NCBI GenBank assembly: GCA_963798505.1
Contig: CAWCTX010000005.1
Span: 682,001-746,000, forward strand
DNA length: 64,000 nucleotides
Reading direction: 5' to 3'
DNA from: CAVWSM01 sp963798505
GTDB taxonomy: Bacteria; Actinomycetota; Actinomycetes; Jiangellales; Jiangellaceae
Shown here: piece by piece, positions 20,842 to 29,128 of the stretch
Layout: each line of letters starts with the position of its first letter
How positions within the stretch are numbered: position 1 is the stretch's first letter
Notes under the pieces: generated by a model
Seen by the model: the letters and a program-made list of their open reading frames with translations, nothing else
Told to the model about the DNA's origin: nothing
Database searches by the model: none
Translations under genes and position numbers: made by a program

Positions 20842-21552
20842 GTGAGCCGTTCCGTGCTCGTCACCGGCGGCAACCGCGGAATCGGGCTGGCCATCGTGCG
20901 CGCCTTCGCGGCGGCCGGCGACAAGGTCGCGGCGACCTATCGCAGCGGAGAGCCGCCCGAGGTGGAGGGCGTGCTCTGGGTGAAGGCCGACGTCACGCTC
21001 ACTGACACCGTCGACGCCGCGTTCGTGGAGGTCGAGGCGGCCCACGGCCCCGTCGAGGTGGTGGTCGCCAACGCGGGCATCACGAAGGACACGCTCGTGC
21101 TGCGGATGAGCGACGAGGACTTCGACGCCGTGCTGCAGACCAACCTCGCGGGCTCGTTCCGGGTGGCGCGCCGCGCGGCGCGCGGGATGCTGCGGCTGCG
21201 CCGGGGCCGCATCATCTTCATCTCCAGCGTGGTCGGGCTGCTGGGGTCGGCCGGGCAGGTGAACTACGCGGCCAGCAAGGCCGGGCTCGTCGGCATGGCC
21301 CGATCGCTCGCCCGTGAGCTGGGCTCGCGCGGCATCACGGCCAACGTCATCGCCCCGGGCTTCATCGAGACCGAGATGACCGACGAGCTGGCCGATGAGA
21401 CCAAGGCGGGCTATCTCAAGCAGATCCCACTCGGGCGCTACGCGTCGGTCGACGAGGTGGCTGGAGTGGTGCGGTGGATCGCGGGCGACGAGGCGGCGTA
21501 CATCACCGGCGCGGTCGTGCCGGTCGACGGTGGACTGGGGATGGGGCACTGA
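20842..21552 (+). CDS. fabG: 3-oxoacyl-ACP reductase FabG (MabA-like)
   Basis: 236-residue short-chain dehydrogenase that reduces 3-oxoacyl-ACP with NADPH in FAS II. Features: cofactor loop GGNRGIG (residues 9-15), NAG, catalytic Ser in ISSVVG and YAASK for the Tyr-Lys pair, and ETEMTDEL. It overlaps the enoyl reductase gene by one base (TGATG), reproducing the mabA-inhA order of mycobacteria. GAGGAG precedes the GTG. The order supports a fatty-acid-synthesis role instead of a generic SDR. Confidence 0.93.
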   Translation: MSRSVLVTGGNRGIGLAIVRAFAAAGDKVAATYRSGEPPEVEGVLWVKADVTLTDTVDAAFVEVEAAHGPVEVVVANAGITKDTLVLRMSDEDFDAVLQTNLAGSFRVARRAARGMLRLRRGRIIFISSVVGLLGSAGQVNYAASKAGLVGMARSLARELGSRGITANVIAPGFIETEMTDELADETKAGYLKQIPLGRYASVDEVAGVVRWIAGDEAAYITGAVVPVDGGLGMGH

Positions 21553-22325
21553 TGGGTGAGGGACTGCTGGACGGCAAGCGCATCCTCGTCACGGGTGTGC
21601 TGACGGACCAGTCGATCGCGTTCCACGCCGCGCGTCTGGCGCAGGACCAAGGCGCGATGGTTGTGCTCACCGGGTTCGGCCGCATGTCGCTGGTCGAGCG
21701 CATCGCCAAGCGGCTGCCGAAGCCGGTGCCGGTCGTCGAGCTTGACGTCACCAATGTCGAGCACCTCGACGCTCTGGCCGGCAAGGTCGGCGAGCACGTG
21801 GACGGGCTGGACGGCGTCGTGCACGCCATCGGTTTTGCTCCCGCGGCGGCGCTCGGCGGCAACTTCCTCAACACCGGGTGGGACGACGTCGCCACGGCGC
21901 TGCACGTGTCCGCGTACTCGCTGAAGTCGTTGACTCTGGCCGCACGTCCGCTGTTCCCCGCCAGCGGCGCGTCGGTGGTCGGGCTTGACTTCGACGCGAC
22001 GGTCGCCTGGCCGAAGTACGACTGGATGGGCGTTGCCAAGGCCGCCTTCGAGTCCACCGCGCGCTATCTCGCTCGCGACCTCGGCCCGGAGGGCGTCCGC
22101 ATCAACCTCGTCTCCGCGGGGCCGATCCGCACGATGGCCGCCAAGTCGATCCCGGGGTTCGACGAGCTCGAGGGCGTCTGGGCGACGAGGGCGCCCATCG
22201 GCTGGGACACGTCCGACCCGGAGCCGGCCGGCCGCGCTGTCGTGGCCCTGTTGTCCGACTGGTTCCCGCGTACCACCGGTGAGGTCGTGCACGTCGACGG
22301 CGGCGTGCACGCGATGGGGGCGTGA
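21552..22325 (+). CDS. fabI: Enoyl-ACP reductase FabI/InhA
   Basis: 257-residue NADH-dependent enoyl-ACP reductase, last step of each FAS II cycle. The motif LVTGVLTDQSIAFHAARLAQ is the InhA-like cofactor-binding start. VHAIGFAPAAALGG, then YDWMGVAKAAFEST (Tyr-x6-Lys) and SAGPIRTMAAKSIPGF complete the active site. The resemblance to mycobacterial InhA suggests the same fold and drug-target site. Start overlaps the fabG stop; its own stop overlaps the GTG of sixA (GTGA). One transcript is likely. Confidence 0.95.
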   Translation: MGEGLLDGKRILVTGVLTDQSIAFHAARLAQDQGAMVVLTGFGRMSLVERIAKRLPKPVPVVELDVTNVEHLDALAGKVGEHVDGLDGVVHAIGFAPAAALGGNFLNTGWDDVATALHVSAYSLKSLTLAARPLFPASGASVVGLDFDATVAWPKYDWMGVAKAAFESTARYLARDLGPEGVRINLVSAGPIRTMAAKSIPGFDELEGVWATRAPIGWDTSDPEPAGRAVVALLSDWFPRTTGEVVHVDGGVHAMGA

Positions 22326-22864
22326 GCGCGATGTCCGACGAGTCGGCCGTGCCCGTGCGGCGGCTTGTCGTGCTCCGGCACGCCAAGTCCGACTGGCCGG
22401 AGGCTGTCGCCGACGTCGACCGCCCGCTCGCCGAGCGGGGCCGCCGGGACGCCGCCGCGGTCGGTCAGTGGCTGCGCGATGCGGGCATCAGACCCGACCT
22501 GGTCGTGGTGTCGCCGGCGCAACGCGCGCGCGACACGTGGGCGCTGGCTGCCGAGTCGCTCGGGGCCCCGTCGCACGTGGTGGTCGACGATCGCGTGTAC
22601 GGGGCGTCGGCTGCTGAGCTGCTGGAGCTGATCCGGGGTACGGACGATGCGGTGCGCACACTCGTGCTCGTCGGGCACGCGCCGTCGGTCGAGCACCTCA
22701 CGCACATGCTGCAGGACGGAAACGGCTTCCCCGGCGACCTGGCGCGACTGACGGCCAAGTACCCGACCAGCGGCCTGGCCGTGCTCGACGTACCCGCCGA
22801 CAGCTGGGGATCAGTCGAAGAGGGCGCTGCTCGGCTGGCGGTGTTCGCGACGCCCCGCGGCTAG
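22322..22864 (+). CDS. SixA-like histidine phosphatase
   Basis: 180-residue histidine-phosphatase superfamily protein. RHAK (LVVLRHAKSDWPEAVAD) carries the catalytic histidine, SPAQRARDTW the second arginine, and LVGHAPSVEHL the second histidine. SixA proteins dephosphorylate phosphohistidine proteins in enterobacteria; the target here is unknown. GTG at 22322 overlaps the fabI stop; ATG at 22331 is an alternative. Its 3' end overlaps the convergent serB stop by four bases (CTAG). Confidence 0.9.
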   Translation: MSAMSDESAVPVRRLVVLRHAKSDWPEAVADVDRPLAERGRRDAAAVGQWLRDAGIRPDLVVVSPAQRARDTWALAAESLGAPSHVVVDDRVYGASAAELLELIRGTDDAVRTLVLVGHAPSVEHLTHMLQDGNGFPGDLARLTAKYPTSGLAVLDVPADSWGSVEEGAARLAVFATPRG

Positions 22865-24057
22865 CTGAGCAGCCCGTCCGCGGCGTCCGCGGCCTCGACC
22901 TCCTCGCGGGTGATGCCCAGCAGATAGAGGATCGCGTCGAGGAAGGGGACGTTAACCGCCGCGTGTGCGGCCTCTTGCACCACCGGCTTGGCGTTGAAGG
23001 CGATGCCGAGGCCAGAGGCGGCGATCATGTCCAGGTCGTTGGCCCCGTCGCCGATGGCGACCGTCTGTGACAGCGGCACCCCCGCGGCCGCGGCGAACCG
23101 CTCCAGCGCCCGCGCCTTCTCAGCCCGGTCGACCACCGGCCCCTCGAGCCCGCCGGTCAGGCGGCCGTCGACGATCTCCAGCGTGTTGGCCACGCCGTAC
23201 TCGAAGCCCAGGTCGGCCATCAGCGTGTCGGTCACCTGCGTGAATCCGCCACTGACCAGGCCCAGGGAGTAGCCCAACCGTGTGAGCGTGCGGACCATCG
23301 TGCGGGCGCCGGGAGTGAGCCGGATCTCCTGGCGCACCTCGTCGACCGCGCTCGCGTCGAGCCCGGCCAGCAGCGCGACGCGCTCGCGCAGCGACGCCTC
23401 GAAGTCGAGCTCGCCGCGCATCGCCCGCTCGGTCACCTCGCGCACCTTGTCGCGGCAGCCGGCCCGCTCGGCCAGCATCTCGATGACCTCGCCCTGCACG
23501 AGGGTCGAGTCGACATCCATGACCACCAGACGCTTGGCCCGCCGCAACAGGCCCGCAGGCTGCACCGCGACGTCGACGCCGAGCTCCGCCGCCTCGCGCG
23601 CGATCTCGACCCGCAGCAGCGCGGGGTCCGACCCCGACACCAGGAATTCGATGGCCGTCACCGGGTAGCGCGCGAGCCGCACGATGCGGTCGATGTTGGC
23701 GCCGGTGGCCGCGATGCGGCCCGCGATGCCGGCCACGGCGGCCGGGCGCAGCGGGTGGCCGAGCATCGCCACGTGGGCGCGGCCGGCCCGGCGCGGTGCG
23801 GCGTCACCCGTACCAGCGCTGACCTCCACATCCATGTCGAGCTGGGCGGAGACACGCGCGACCGCCTCGCGTACGGACACCTCGTCCGCGCCCGGCGTGA
23901 TCAGCACGGTCAGCACGAGCCGGCCACGGACGAGCACCTGCTCGATGTCGACCACCTCGACGTCGTAAGGCGCGAGTGCTTCGAAGAGCCGGGACGTGAC
24001 ACCGGGGCGGTCGCGACCCGTGAGGGTGAGCAGCAGAGTGCGAGGCGAGTCGTTCAT
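22861..24057 (-). CDS. serB: Phosphoserine phosphatase SerB
   Basis: 398-residue enzyme releasing serine from phosphoserine, the last step of serine synthesis. An N-terminal ACT-type regulatory half (LLLTLTGRDRPGVTSRLFEA, and AMLGHPLRPAAVAGIAGRIA) precedes a HAD domain with the nucleophile motif VVMDVDSTLVQGEVIEMLA, LVSGGFTQV and the metal motif IGDGANDLDMI. This ACT-HAD layout is usual in actinobacteria. The ATG at 24057 (MNDSPRT) is favoured over the one three codons upstream. Confidence 0.95.
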   Translation of the reverse strand: MNDSPRTLLLTLTGRDRPGVTSRLFEALAPYDVEVVDIEQVLVRGRLVLTVLITPGADEVSVREAVARVSAQLDMDVEVSAGTGDAAPRRAGRAHVAMLGHPLRPAAVAGIAGRIAATGANIDRIVRLARYPVTAIEFLVSGSDPALLRVEIAREAAELGVDVAVQPAGLLRRAKRLVVMDVDSTLVQGEVIEMLAERAGCRDKVREVTERAMRGELDFEASLRERVALLAGLDASAVDEVRQEIRLTPGARTMVRTLTRLGYSLGLVSGGFTQVTDTLMADLGFEYGVANTLEIVDGRLTGGLEGPVVDRAEKARALERFAAAAGVPLSQTVAIGDGANDLDMIAASGLGIAFNAKPVVQEAAHAAVNVPFLDAILYLLGITREEVEAADAADGLLS

Positions 24058-24080
24058 CGCCGCCAACGTTAGGCGGTGGC

Positions 24081-24860
24081 TTAGCGCGCGTGGCGCGTTA
24101 CCTCCGGGTCGAGTGCCTCACCGGGTTCGCAGACCGCGTTGCAGGCGGCGACGAGGGCCCGCCGAGCCGTGCGTCGTACGGGCGCCAGGGCGGCCCGGCG
24201 AGTGTCGGCCGCACGTGCCGTGATCGAGTCCTCGTGATCCCGCTCGGCGATCTGCAGCACGGCGGTCAAGCGGCTCGCTTGGGCCAGCACGGACTGCGCT
24301 CGCGTCGGGTACGGCGACGGGAGCGGCTGCGCCCCCGTGCCGGACCGGATCGCCGCCAGCGCCGCGCCGGTCTCCGGGCGCCAGACCGCGACATCGGCGG
24401 CAGCGAGGACGGTGGCTGCCTCGAGCAGCGCCTCCTTCAGCTCGCGCTCGGCAACGGCCAGCGAGATCCCGTCGATCCCATCAGTCTCGGCCGGATAGCC
24501 GCGCCACTCGACGAGGTGACCGATGTCGCCCGGCGGGCCGAACGGTGTCACGGTCGGCACCAGGCACTCGCCCGCGCCCTGCGCCACGGCCGCCTCGCCC
24601 GCCAAAACGCCCGCCTGCACGGTGCCCACGGGACCGGCCAGGCCCAGCGGGTCGCCCGCGACGGGCAGCGCAAGCCGCATCGCCGTGAGACCGCGGCCGC
24701 GCAGCGCGCCGAGCGCCGGAGCGAGCCCGCCGTGCGTCACGACGCTGTGCGGCTCGTCGTCGCCGCGGACCGCCCCGAGCACGTCGTCCAGAGGGACCTG
24801 GCCGGTGAGCCAGGCGTTGGTCCACACGACCAGCCGTGCGGATCTCGACAGCGCGAGCAT
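24081..24860 (-). CDS. Conserved actinobacterial protein of unknown function
   Basis: 259 residues, no signal peptide or membrane helix. I recognise no catalytic motif. The N-terminal half contains RLVVWTNAWLTGQVPLDDVL and a Gly/Pro-rich stretch; the C-terminal half is helical and Arg-rich. Similar genes are often found beside serB and the following ABC ATPase in actinobacteria, so it is probably a real conserved protein. It shares a short intergenic region (24861-24902) with the divergent ABC gene. No function is proposed. Confidence 0.75.
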   Translation of the reverse strand: MLALSRSARLVVWTNAWLTGQVPLDDVLGAVRGDDEPHSVVTHGGLAPALGALRGRGLTAMRLALPVAGDPLGLAGPVGTVQAGVLAGEAAVAQGAGECLVPTVTPFGPPGDIGHLVEWRGYPAETDGIDGISLAVAERELKEALLEAATVLAAADVAVWRPETGAALAAIRSGTGAQPLPSPYPTRAQSVLAQASRLTAVLQIAERDHEDSITARAADTRRAALAPVRRTARRALVAACNAVCEPGEALDPEVTRHAR

Positions 24861-24902
24861 GGCGATCAGCCTACGAGGTGGCGCCAGCCGTAGGGTGCTC
24901 GT

Positions 24903-25706
24903 GTGTCTGTGACAACCGACGCGACCGCGGTGCTCGAGCTGGCCGATGTGAGCATCATGCGCGCCGACACCCGGCTGCTCGACAACATCACGTGGTCGGT
25001 CCGTGAAGACGAGCGCTGGGTCATGCTCGGCCCCAACGGTGCTGGCAAGACCACGCTCCTGCAGATCGCCAGCGCGATCATGCACCCGACCACCGGATAC
25101 GCCGCAGTGCTCGGTGAGATCCTCGGCGCGGTCGACGTCTTCGACCTGCGCCCACGGATCGGCCTGACCAGTGCCTCGATGTCCGACCGGCTGCCTCGAC
25201 ACGAAGTCGTACGCGACGTCGTCCTCACTGCGTCGTATGCGGTCGTCGGGCGGTGGCGCGAGGAGTACGACACGTACGACGAGGAGCGGGCGGCGCACCT
25301 GCTGCAGCGGCTGGGCATCGAGCACCTGGCCGACCGGACGTTCGGCACGCTGTCCGAAGGGGAGCGCAAGCGCACCCAGATCGCCCGCGCGCTGATGACC
25401 GACCCGGAGCTGCTGCTGCTCGACGAGCCGGCTGCCGGGCTCGACCTCGCCGGTCGGGAGGCCCTAGTGGAGACGCTTGGCGGGCTGGCGGCCGACCCGT
25501 CGTCGCCGGCGATCGTGCTTGTGACGCACCACGTCGAGGAGATTCCGCGCAGCTTCACGCACGTCCTGCTGCTGCGTTCCGGCGGCGTCGTGGCGGCCGG
25601 GCCGCTCGACGAGACGCTGACCGCCGAGGCTTTGAGCCGGTGCTTCGACCTGCCGCTCGCGCTGGACCGCGTGGACGGACGATGGACGGCCCGAGCCGCA
25701 CGTTGA
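24903..25706 (+). CDS. ABC transporter ATP-binding protein (stand-alone)
   Basis: 267-residue single ABC ATPase. Walker A GPNGAGKTT, signature LSEGERKR (Glu replaces the second Gly position of the usual LSGGQ), Walker B LLLLDEPAAGLD, and H-loop THHVEEIP. No permease gene is adjacent, so a transport role is not shown. The sequence resembles ModF/PhnL-like cytoplasmic ATPases common in actinobacteria. Start GTG at 24903, with 24909 possible. It precedes the nfeD-SPFH operon by 55 bases. Confidence 0.88.
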   Translation: MSVTTDATAVLELADVSIMRADTRLLDNITWSVREDERWVMLGPNGAGKTTLLQIASAIMHPTTGYAAVLGEILGAVDVFDLRPRIGLTSASMSDRLPRHEVVRDVVLTASYAVVGRWREEYDTYDEERAAHLLQRLGIEHLADRTFGTLSEGERKRTQIARALMTDPELLLLDEPAAGLDLAGREALVETLGGLAADPSSPAIVLVTHHVEEIPRSFTHVLLLRSGGVVAAGPLDETLTAEALSRCFDLPLALDRVDGRWTARAAR

Positions 25707-25761
25707 CCCGCCTCACGCGGCTCATCGACGGGGGCGCGCGCTGTATGGGTAGATTTGCCCT

Positions 25762-26226
25762 GTGAGCGAATTCTTCGACTGGTTGGGCGACCACGACTGG
25801 TCGGTGTGGCTCGGTCTGGCGCTCGTCTTCGGCATCGTCGAGACGCTGTCGCTCGACCTCGTGTTCCTCATGCTGGCCGGCGGCGCGGTCGCCGGCGCCG
25901 TCACTTCGCTGTTCGGTGTGCCGTTCTCGGTGCAGGCGATCGTCGCCATCGCCACGAGTGCGGCGCTGTTGTTCGTGGTACGGCCGGTTGCCAAACGGCA
26001 CCTTCAGCTGCCCCTCTCACTGCGCACCGGCGCGGCCGCGCTGGTCGGCTCGCAGGCCGTCGTGCTGCAGGAGATCGGCCCGGACAGCGGTCTGATCAAG
26101 CTCGGTGGTGAGACGTGGACAGCGCGTGCCTACGACGGGCGGCAGGTCATCACGGCGGGCCGCACGGTTGACGTTCTGGAAATCAAGGGCGCGACGGCGC
26201 TCGTCTTCGACTCGGAGGTGGCGTAA
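25762..26226 (+). CDS. NfeD family membrane protein
   Basis: 154-residue short NfeD protein. Two or three N-terminal helices (WLGLALVFGIVETLSLDLVF, then a Gly/Ala-rich helix and AIVAIATSAALLFVV) carry a C-terminal OB-fold (LVGSQAVVLQEIGPDSGLIKL to VLEIKGATALV). NfeD proteins are membrane partners of SPFH proteins, and the SPFH gene follows after three bases. Start GTG at 25762. The pair probably organises membrane microdomains. Confidence 0.92.
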   Translation: MSEFFDWLGDHDWSVWLGLALVFGIVETLSLDLVFLMLAGGAVAGAVTSLFGVPFSVQAIVAIATSAALLFVVRPVAKRHLQLPLSLRTGAAALVGSQAVVLQEIGPDSGLIKLGGETWTARAYDGRQVITAGRTVDVLEIKGATALVFDSEVA

Positions 26227-26229
26227 GCC

Positions 26230-27378
26230 ATGGACACTGGTTCCCTCGTCGGCTTCGCCATTCTTGCGCTGCTCGCGATCTTCGTGCTCACCGTGCTGGT
26301 CAAGTCGGTGCGCATCGTGCCGCAGGCCCGCGCCGGCATTGTCGAGCGGCTCGGTCGCTACAACCGCACGCTCAACCCGGGGCTCACGGTCGTGCTGCCG
26401 TTCGTCGACCGGGTGCTGCCGCTGCTCGACCTGCGCGAGCAGGTCGTGTCCTTCCCACCGCAGCCGGTGATCACCCAGGACAACCTTCTCGTCTCGATCG
26501 ACACCGTCATCTACTACCAGGTCAACGACCCCAAGGCGGCGACCTACGAGATCGCCAACTACATCCAGGGCATCGAGCAGCTCACGGTCACGACGCTGCG
26601 TAACGTCGTCGGCGGCATGGACCTCGAACGCACGCTAACCAGCCGCGAGGAGATCAACAACGCGCTGCGCGGCGTCCTCGACGACGCCACCGGCAAGTGG
26701 GGGATCCGCGTCAACCGCGTCGAGCTCAAGGCGATCGACCCACCGCCGTCCATCCAGGACTCGATGGAGAAGCAGATGCGCGCCGACCGCGACAAGCGCG
26801 CGACGATCCTCCAGGCCGAGGGTGTGCGGCAGTCGCAGATCCTCACCGCCGAGGGCGAGCGGCAGGCGTTGATCCTGCGGGCCGAGGGTGAGCGGCAGGC
26901 CGTGATCCTGTCGGCCGAGGCCTCCCGCGAGTCGCAGATCCTCAAGGCGACCGGCGAGGCGCAGGCCATCTCGACGGTGTTCGACGCGATCCACGCCGGC
27001 AACCCCGACCAGGGTCTGCTGGCCTACCAATACCTGCAGATGCTGCCCAAGATCGCGCAGGGCAGCGCCAACAAGGTGTGGGTCGTCCCGAGCGAGCTCG
27101 GCAAGGCGCTGGAAGGGCTTGGCGGCGCGATCGGGAAGTTCGGCGCGATCAGCCCCGAACTGCGGTCGGCTGCGGAGGAGCGCACGGGGGAACTCACCAG
27201 CGGGCCCGACATCGATCGCGCGGCGGTCGACTCGGCCCTCGTCGCCGCCCACGAGCAAGTCGCCGAGGCTGTGGCGGCTGCTGACGAGGCGGCGATCGGC
27301 GCCGAGGCACCGTCCAGCAGAGACGGCGTTGTCGCGCCTCGGGTCAGCCCGACCGGCTCAGGTGGCGGCGGGGAGTGA
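26230..27378 (+). CDS. SPFH/Band 7 (stomatin-like) membrane protein
   Basis: 382-residue slipin/stomatin-type protein. One N-terminal hydrophobic anchor (VGFAILALLAIFVLTVLVKS) is followed by the SPFH domain beginning IVPQARAGIVERLGRYNRTL, and by a coiled region with repeated RQ(A/S)xIL units (about residues 185-240). TTLRNVVGGMDLERTLTSR is highly conserved. It forms large membrane-bound oligomers and pairs with NfeD upstream. The C-terminal 80 residues are low-complexity and variable. Its stop overlaps the TSUP gene start (GTGA). Confidence 0.93.
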   Translation: MDTGSLVGFAILALLAIFVLTVLVKSVRIVPQARAGIVERLGRYNRTLNPGLTVVLPFVDRVLPLLDLREQVVSFPPQPVITQDNLLVSIDTVIYYQVNDPKAATYEIANYIQGIEQLTVTTLRNVVGGMDLERTLTSREEINNALRGVLDDATGKWGIRVNRVELKAIDPPPSIQDSMEKQMRADRDKRATILQAEGVRQSQILTAEGERQALILRAEGERQAVILSAEASRESQILKATGEAQAISTVFDAIHAGNPDQGLLAYQYLQMLPKIAQGSANKVWVVPSELGKALEGLGGAIGKFGAISPELRSAAEERTGELTSGPDIDRAAVDSALVAAHEQVAEAVAAADEAAIGAEAPSSRDGVVAPRVSPTGSGGGGE

Positions 27379-28128
27379 TCGAAGGGCTCGACGCCCTCGC
27401 GGTCATCCTTGCCGGCATCGCCGCCAGCACGATCAACACTGTGGTGGGCTCGGGCAGCCTCATCACGTTTCCGACGCTCGTCGCGCTGGGCCTGCCGCCC
27501 GTGACTGCCAATGTGACCAACACGGTCGGGCTGGTGGCCGGCTCGGCGTCGGGCACCTTCGGCTATCGACGCGAGCTGGTCGGCCAGCGGGCTCGGCTCG
27601 TACGGCTCGGCACGGCCTCGACCCTCGGGTCCATCGCCGGCGCCGTGCTGCTGCTCACCCTGCCGGAGGCGGCATTCGACGCGATCGTGCCGGTGCTCAT
27701 CCTGGGCGCCTGCGCGCTCGTGGTGCTGCAGCCGAGGATTTCTGCCCGGCTGGCCGATCGTCCCCGGCAACACCACGGTGGCCCGTGGGTGTGGCTTCTT
27801 GTGCTCGCCGCAGGGGTCTACGGCGGCTACTTCGGGGCGGCACAGGGCGTCATTCTCGTGGCGATCCTGGGCATCGGGCTCGACGAGACGCTGCAGCGAG
27901 TCAACGCGGCCAAGAACTTCCTTGCGTTCCTCGTCAACGTGGTCGGCGCCGTCATCTTCACGTTCGCGGCCGACGTCGACTGGCGTGCGGCTCTACTGCT
28001 CGCCCTCGGCACGCTGGTCGGCGGTTTCATCGGCGCGCGCTGTCGGGCGTCGGCTGTCGCCGACGGCGCTGCGCGCGTTGGTGGTCATGATCGGTGTGGC
28101 GGCTGCCGTCATGTTCCTGGTCGACTGA
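27375..28128 (+). CDS. Sulfite exporter TauE/SafE family (TSUP) permease, one frame break
   Basis: About 250-residue TSUP permease with two related halves: ASTINTVVGSGSLITFPTLV early and GGYFGAAQGVILVAILG in the middle. TSUP proteins move sulfite or organosulfur anions; the substrate here is unknown. An extra T at about 28041 breaks the frame at FIGAR; removing it gives VGRRLSPTALRALVVMIG to the stop at 28128. As given, the frame runs on through the rRNA methyltransferase region in an unrelated phase. The GTG start overlaps the SPFH stop. Confidence 0.85.
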
Positions 28129-28149
28129 GCCGAGAGGACAGCCCAGAAC

Positions 28150-28199
28150 TGAAGCACCGTGTTCGACACGCCGCTGCGCGTGTCGTACACAGTGCTTCA
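28150..28199. terminator. Long inverted repeat after the TSUP gene
   Basis: Arms of 22 bases (28150-28171 and 28178-28199), starting TGAAGCAC and ending GTGCTTCA, pair with two mismatches around the six-base loop CGCTGC. It lies 21 bases after the repaired TSUP stop and 40 before the methyltransferase start. Probable terminator without T-tract. Confidence 0.65.
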
Positions 28200-28239
28200 C
28201 TCTGTGATGGGGCAGTGGGGCTGCGGGAGGATCGCAGGC

Positions 28240-29040
28240 GTGGCGAAGCTCGTACGCATCGACGACCCCAGCGATCCGCGGCTGTCCGACTATGTGAGCC
28301 TGCGCGACGTCGAGCTGCGCCTCAGCGTCGAAGCGACCGAGGGTTTGTTCCTTGCGGAGGGCGAGAAGGTCGTGCGCCGCGCGGCCGAGGCGGGGTTCGA
28401 AGCACGGTCGTTCCTGATGGCCGAGCGGTGGCTGGCACCACTCGACGACGTGCTCGCCCGGTCAAGCGCTCCCTGCTTCGTCGCGACGGCCGAGCTCATC
28501 GAGCAGGTCACCGGGTTCCACGTCCACCGAGGCGCGCTCGCGTCGATGCGGCGCCGCCCGTTGCCGTCGGTCGCGGACGTGCTGGCCGGCGCCGAGCGCG
28601 TCGTCGTGCTCGAGGACCTCGTCGACCACACCAACGTCGGTGCCATCTTCCGCAGCGCGGCCGCGCTCGGGGTCGACGCGATCCTGCTGAGCCCGCGGTG
28701 CGCCGACCCGCTCTACCGTCGCTCGGTCAAGGTGTCGATGGGCTCGGTGTTCACGATGCCGTACGCGCGGATCACCGAGTGGTACGACGCTCTGGATGCC
28801 GTGCGTGGCACCGGGTTTCGGGTGCTGGCGCTCACGCTGACCGAGGACGCTGTCGACATCGACCAGGTCGCGATCAGCGGTCGGGTCGCCCTGGTGCTGG
28901 GCTCGGAGGGGCCAGGCCTGTCTCGACGCTGGGAGCTCGAGGCGGACCAGCGGGTGCGCATCCCGATGAGTCGCGGCGTCGACTCCCTCAACGTCGCCGC
29001 CGCGGCGGCGGTGGCCTGCTGGGTGCTGACCCGTCGCTGA
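28240..29040 (+). CDS. TrmH/SpoU-type RNA 2'-O-methyltransferase
   Basis: 266-residue SPOUT-class methyltransferase. The N-terminal substrate-binding domain includes EGLFLAEGEKVVRRA. The knotted catalytic domain has the three SpoU motifs: VLEDLVDHTNVGAIFRSAAA (Asn/Arg), ALVLGSEGPGLS, and IPMSRGVDSLNVAAAAAV. It methylates the ribose of rRNA or tRNA using SAM; the exact site cannot be predicted. GTG at 28240 follows GGGAGG. Convergent with malQ. Confidence 0.93.
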   Translation: MAKLVRIDDPSDPRLSDYVSLRDVELRLSVEATEGLFLAEGEKVVRRAAEAGFEARSFLMAERWLAPLDDVLARSSAPCFVATAELIEQVTGFHVHRGALASMRRRPLPSVADVLAGAERVVVLEDLVDHTNVGAIFRSAAALGVDAILLSPRCADPLYRRSVKVSMGSVFTMPYARITEWYDALDAVRGTGFRVLALTLTEDAVDIDQVAISGRVALVLGSEGPGLSRRWELEADQRVRIPMSRGVDSLNVAAAAAVACWVLTRR

Positions 29041-29052
29041 GGCGCAAAGGGC

Positions 29053-29099
29053 CGGGCAGAGTGTGTCGTACGCGCGAACGGGCGAACTCTCCCTGCCCG
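29053..29099. terminator. Possible bidirectional terminator between trmH-type gene and malQ
   Basis: CGGGCAG (29053-29059) and CTGCCCG (29093-29099) can pair across a 33-base interval in the 88-base space between two convergent stops. The stem is short, so the call is weak. Confidence 0.3.
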
Positions 29100-29128
29100 C
29101 CAGCGCGCGGTCGCAGTGCGAGCGCCCG

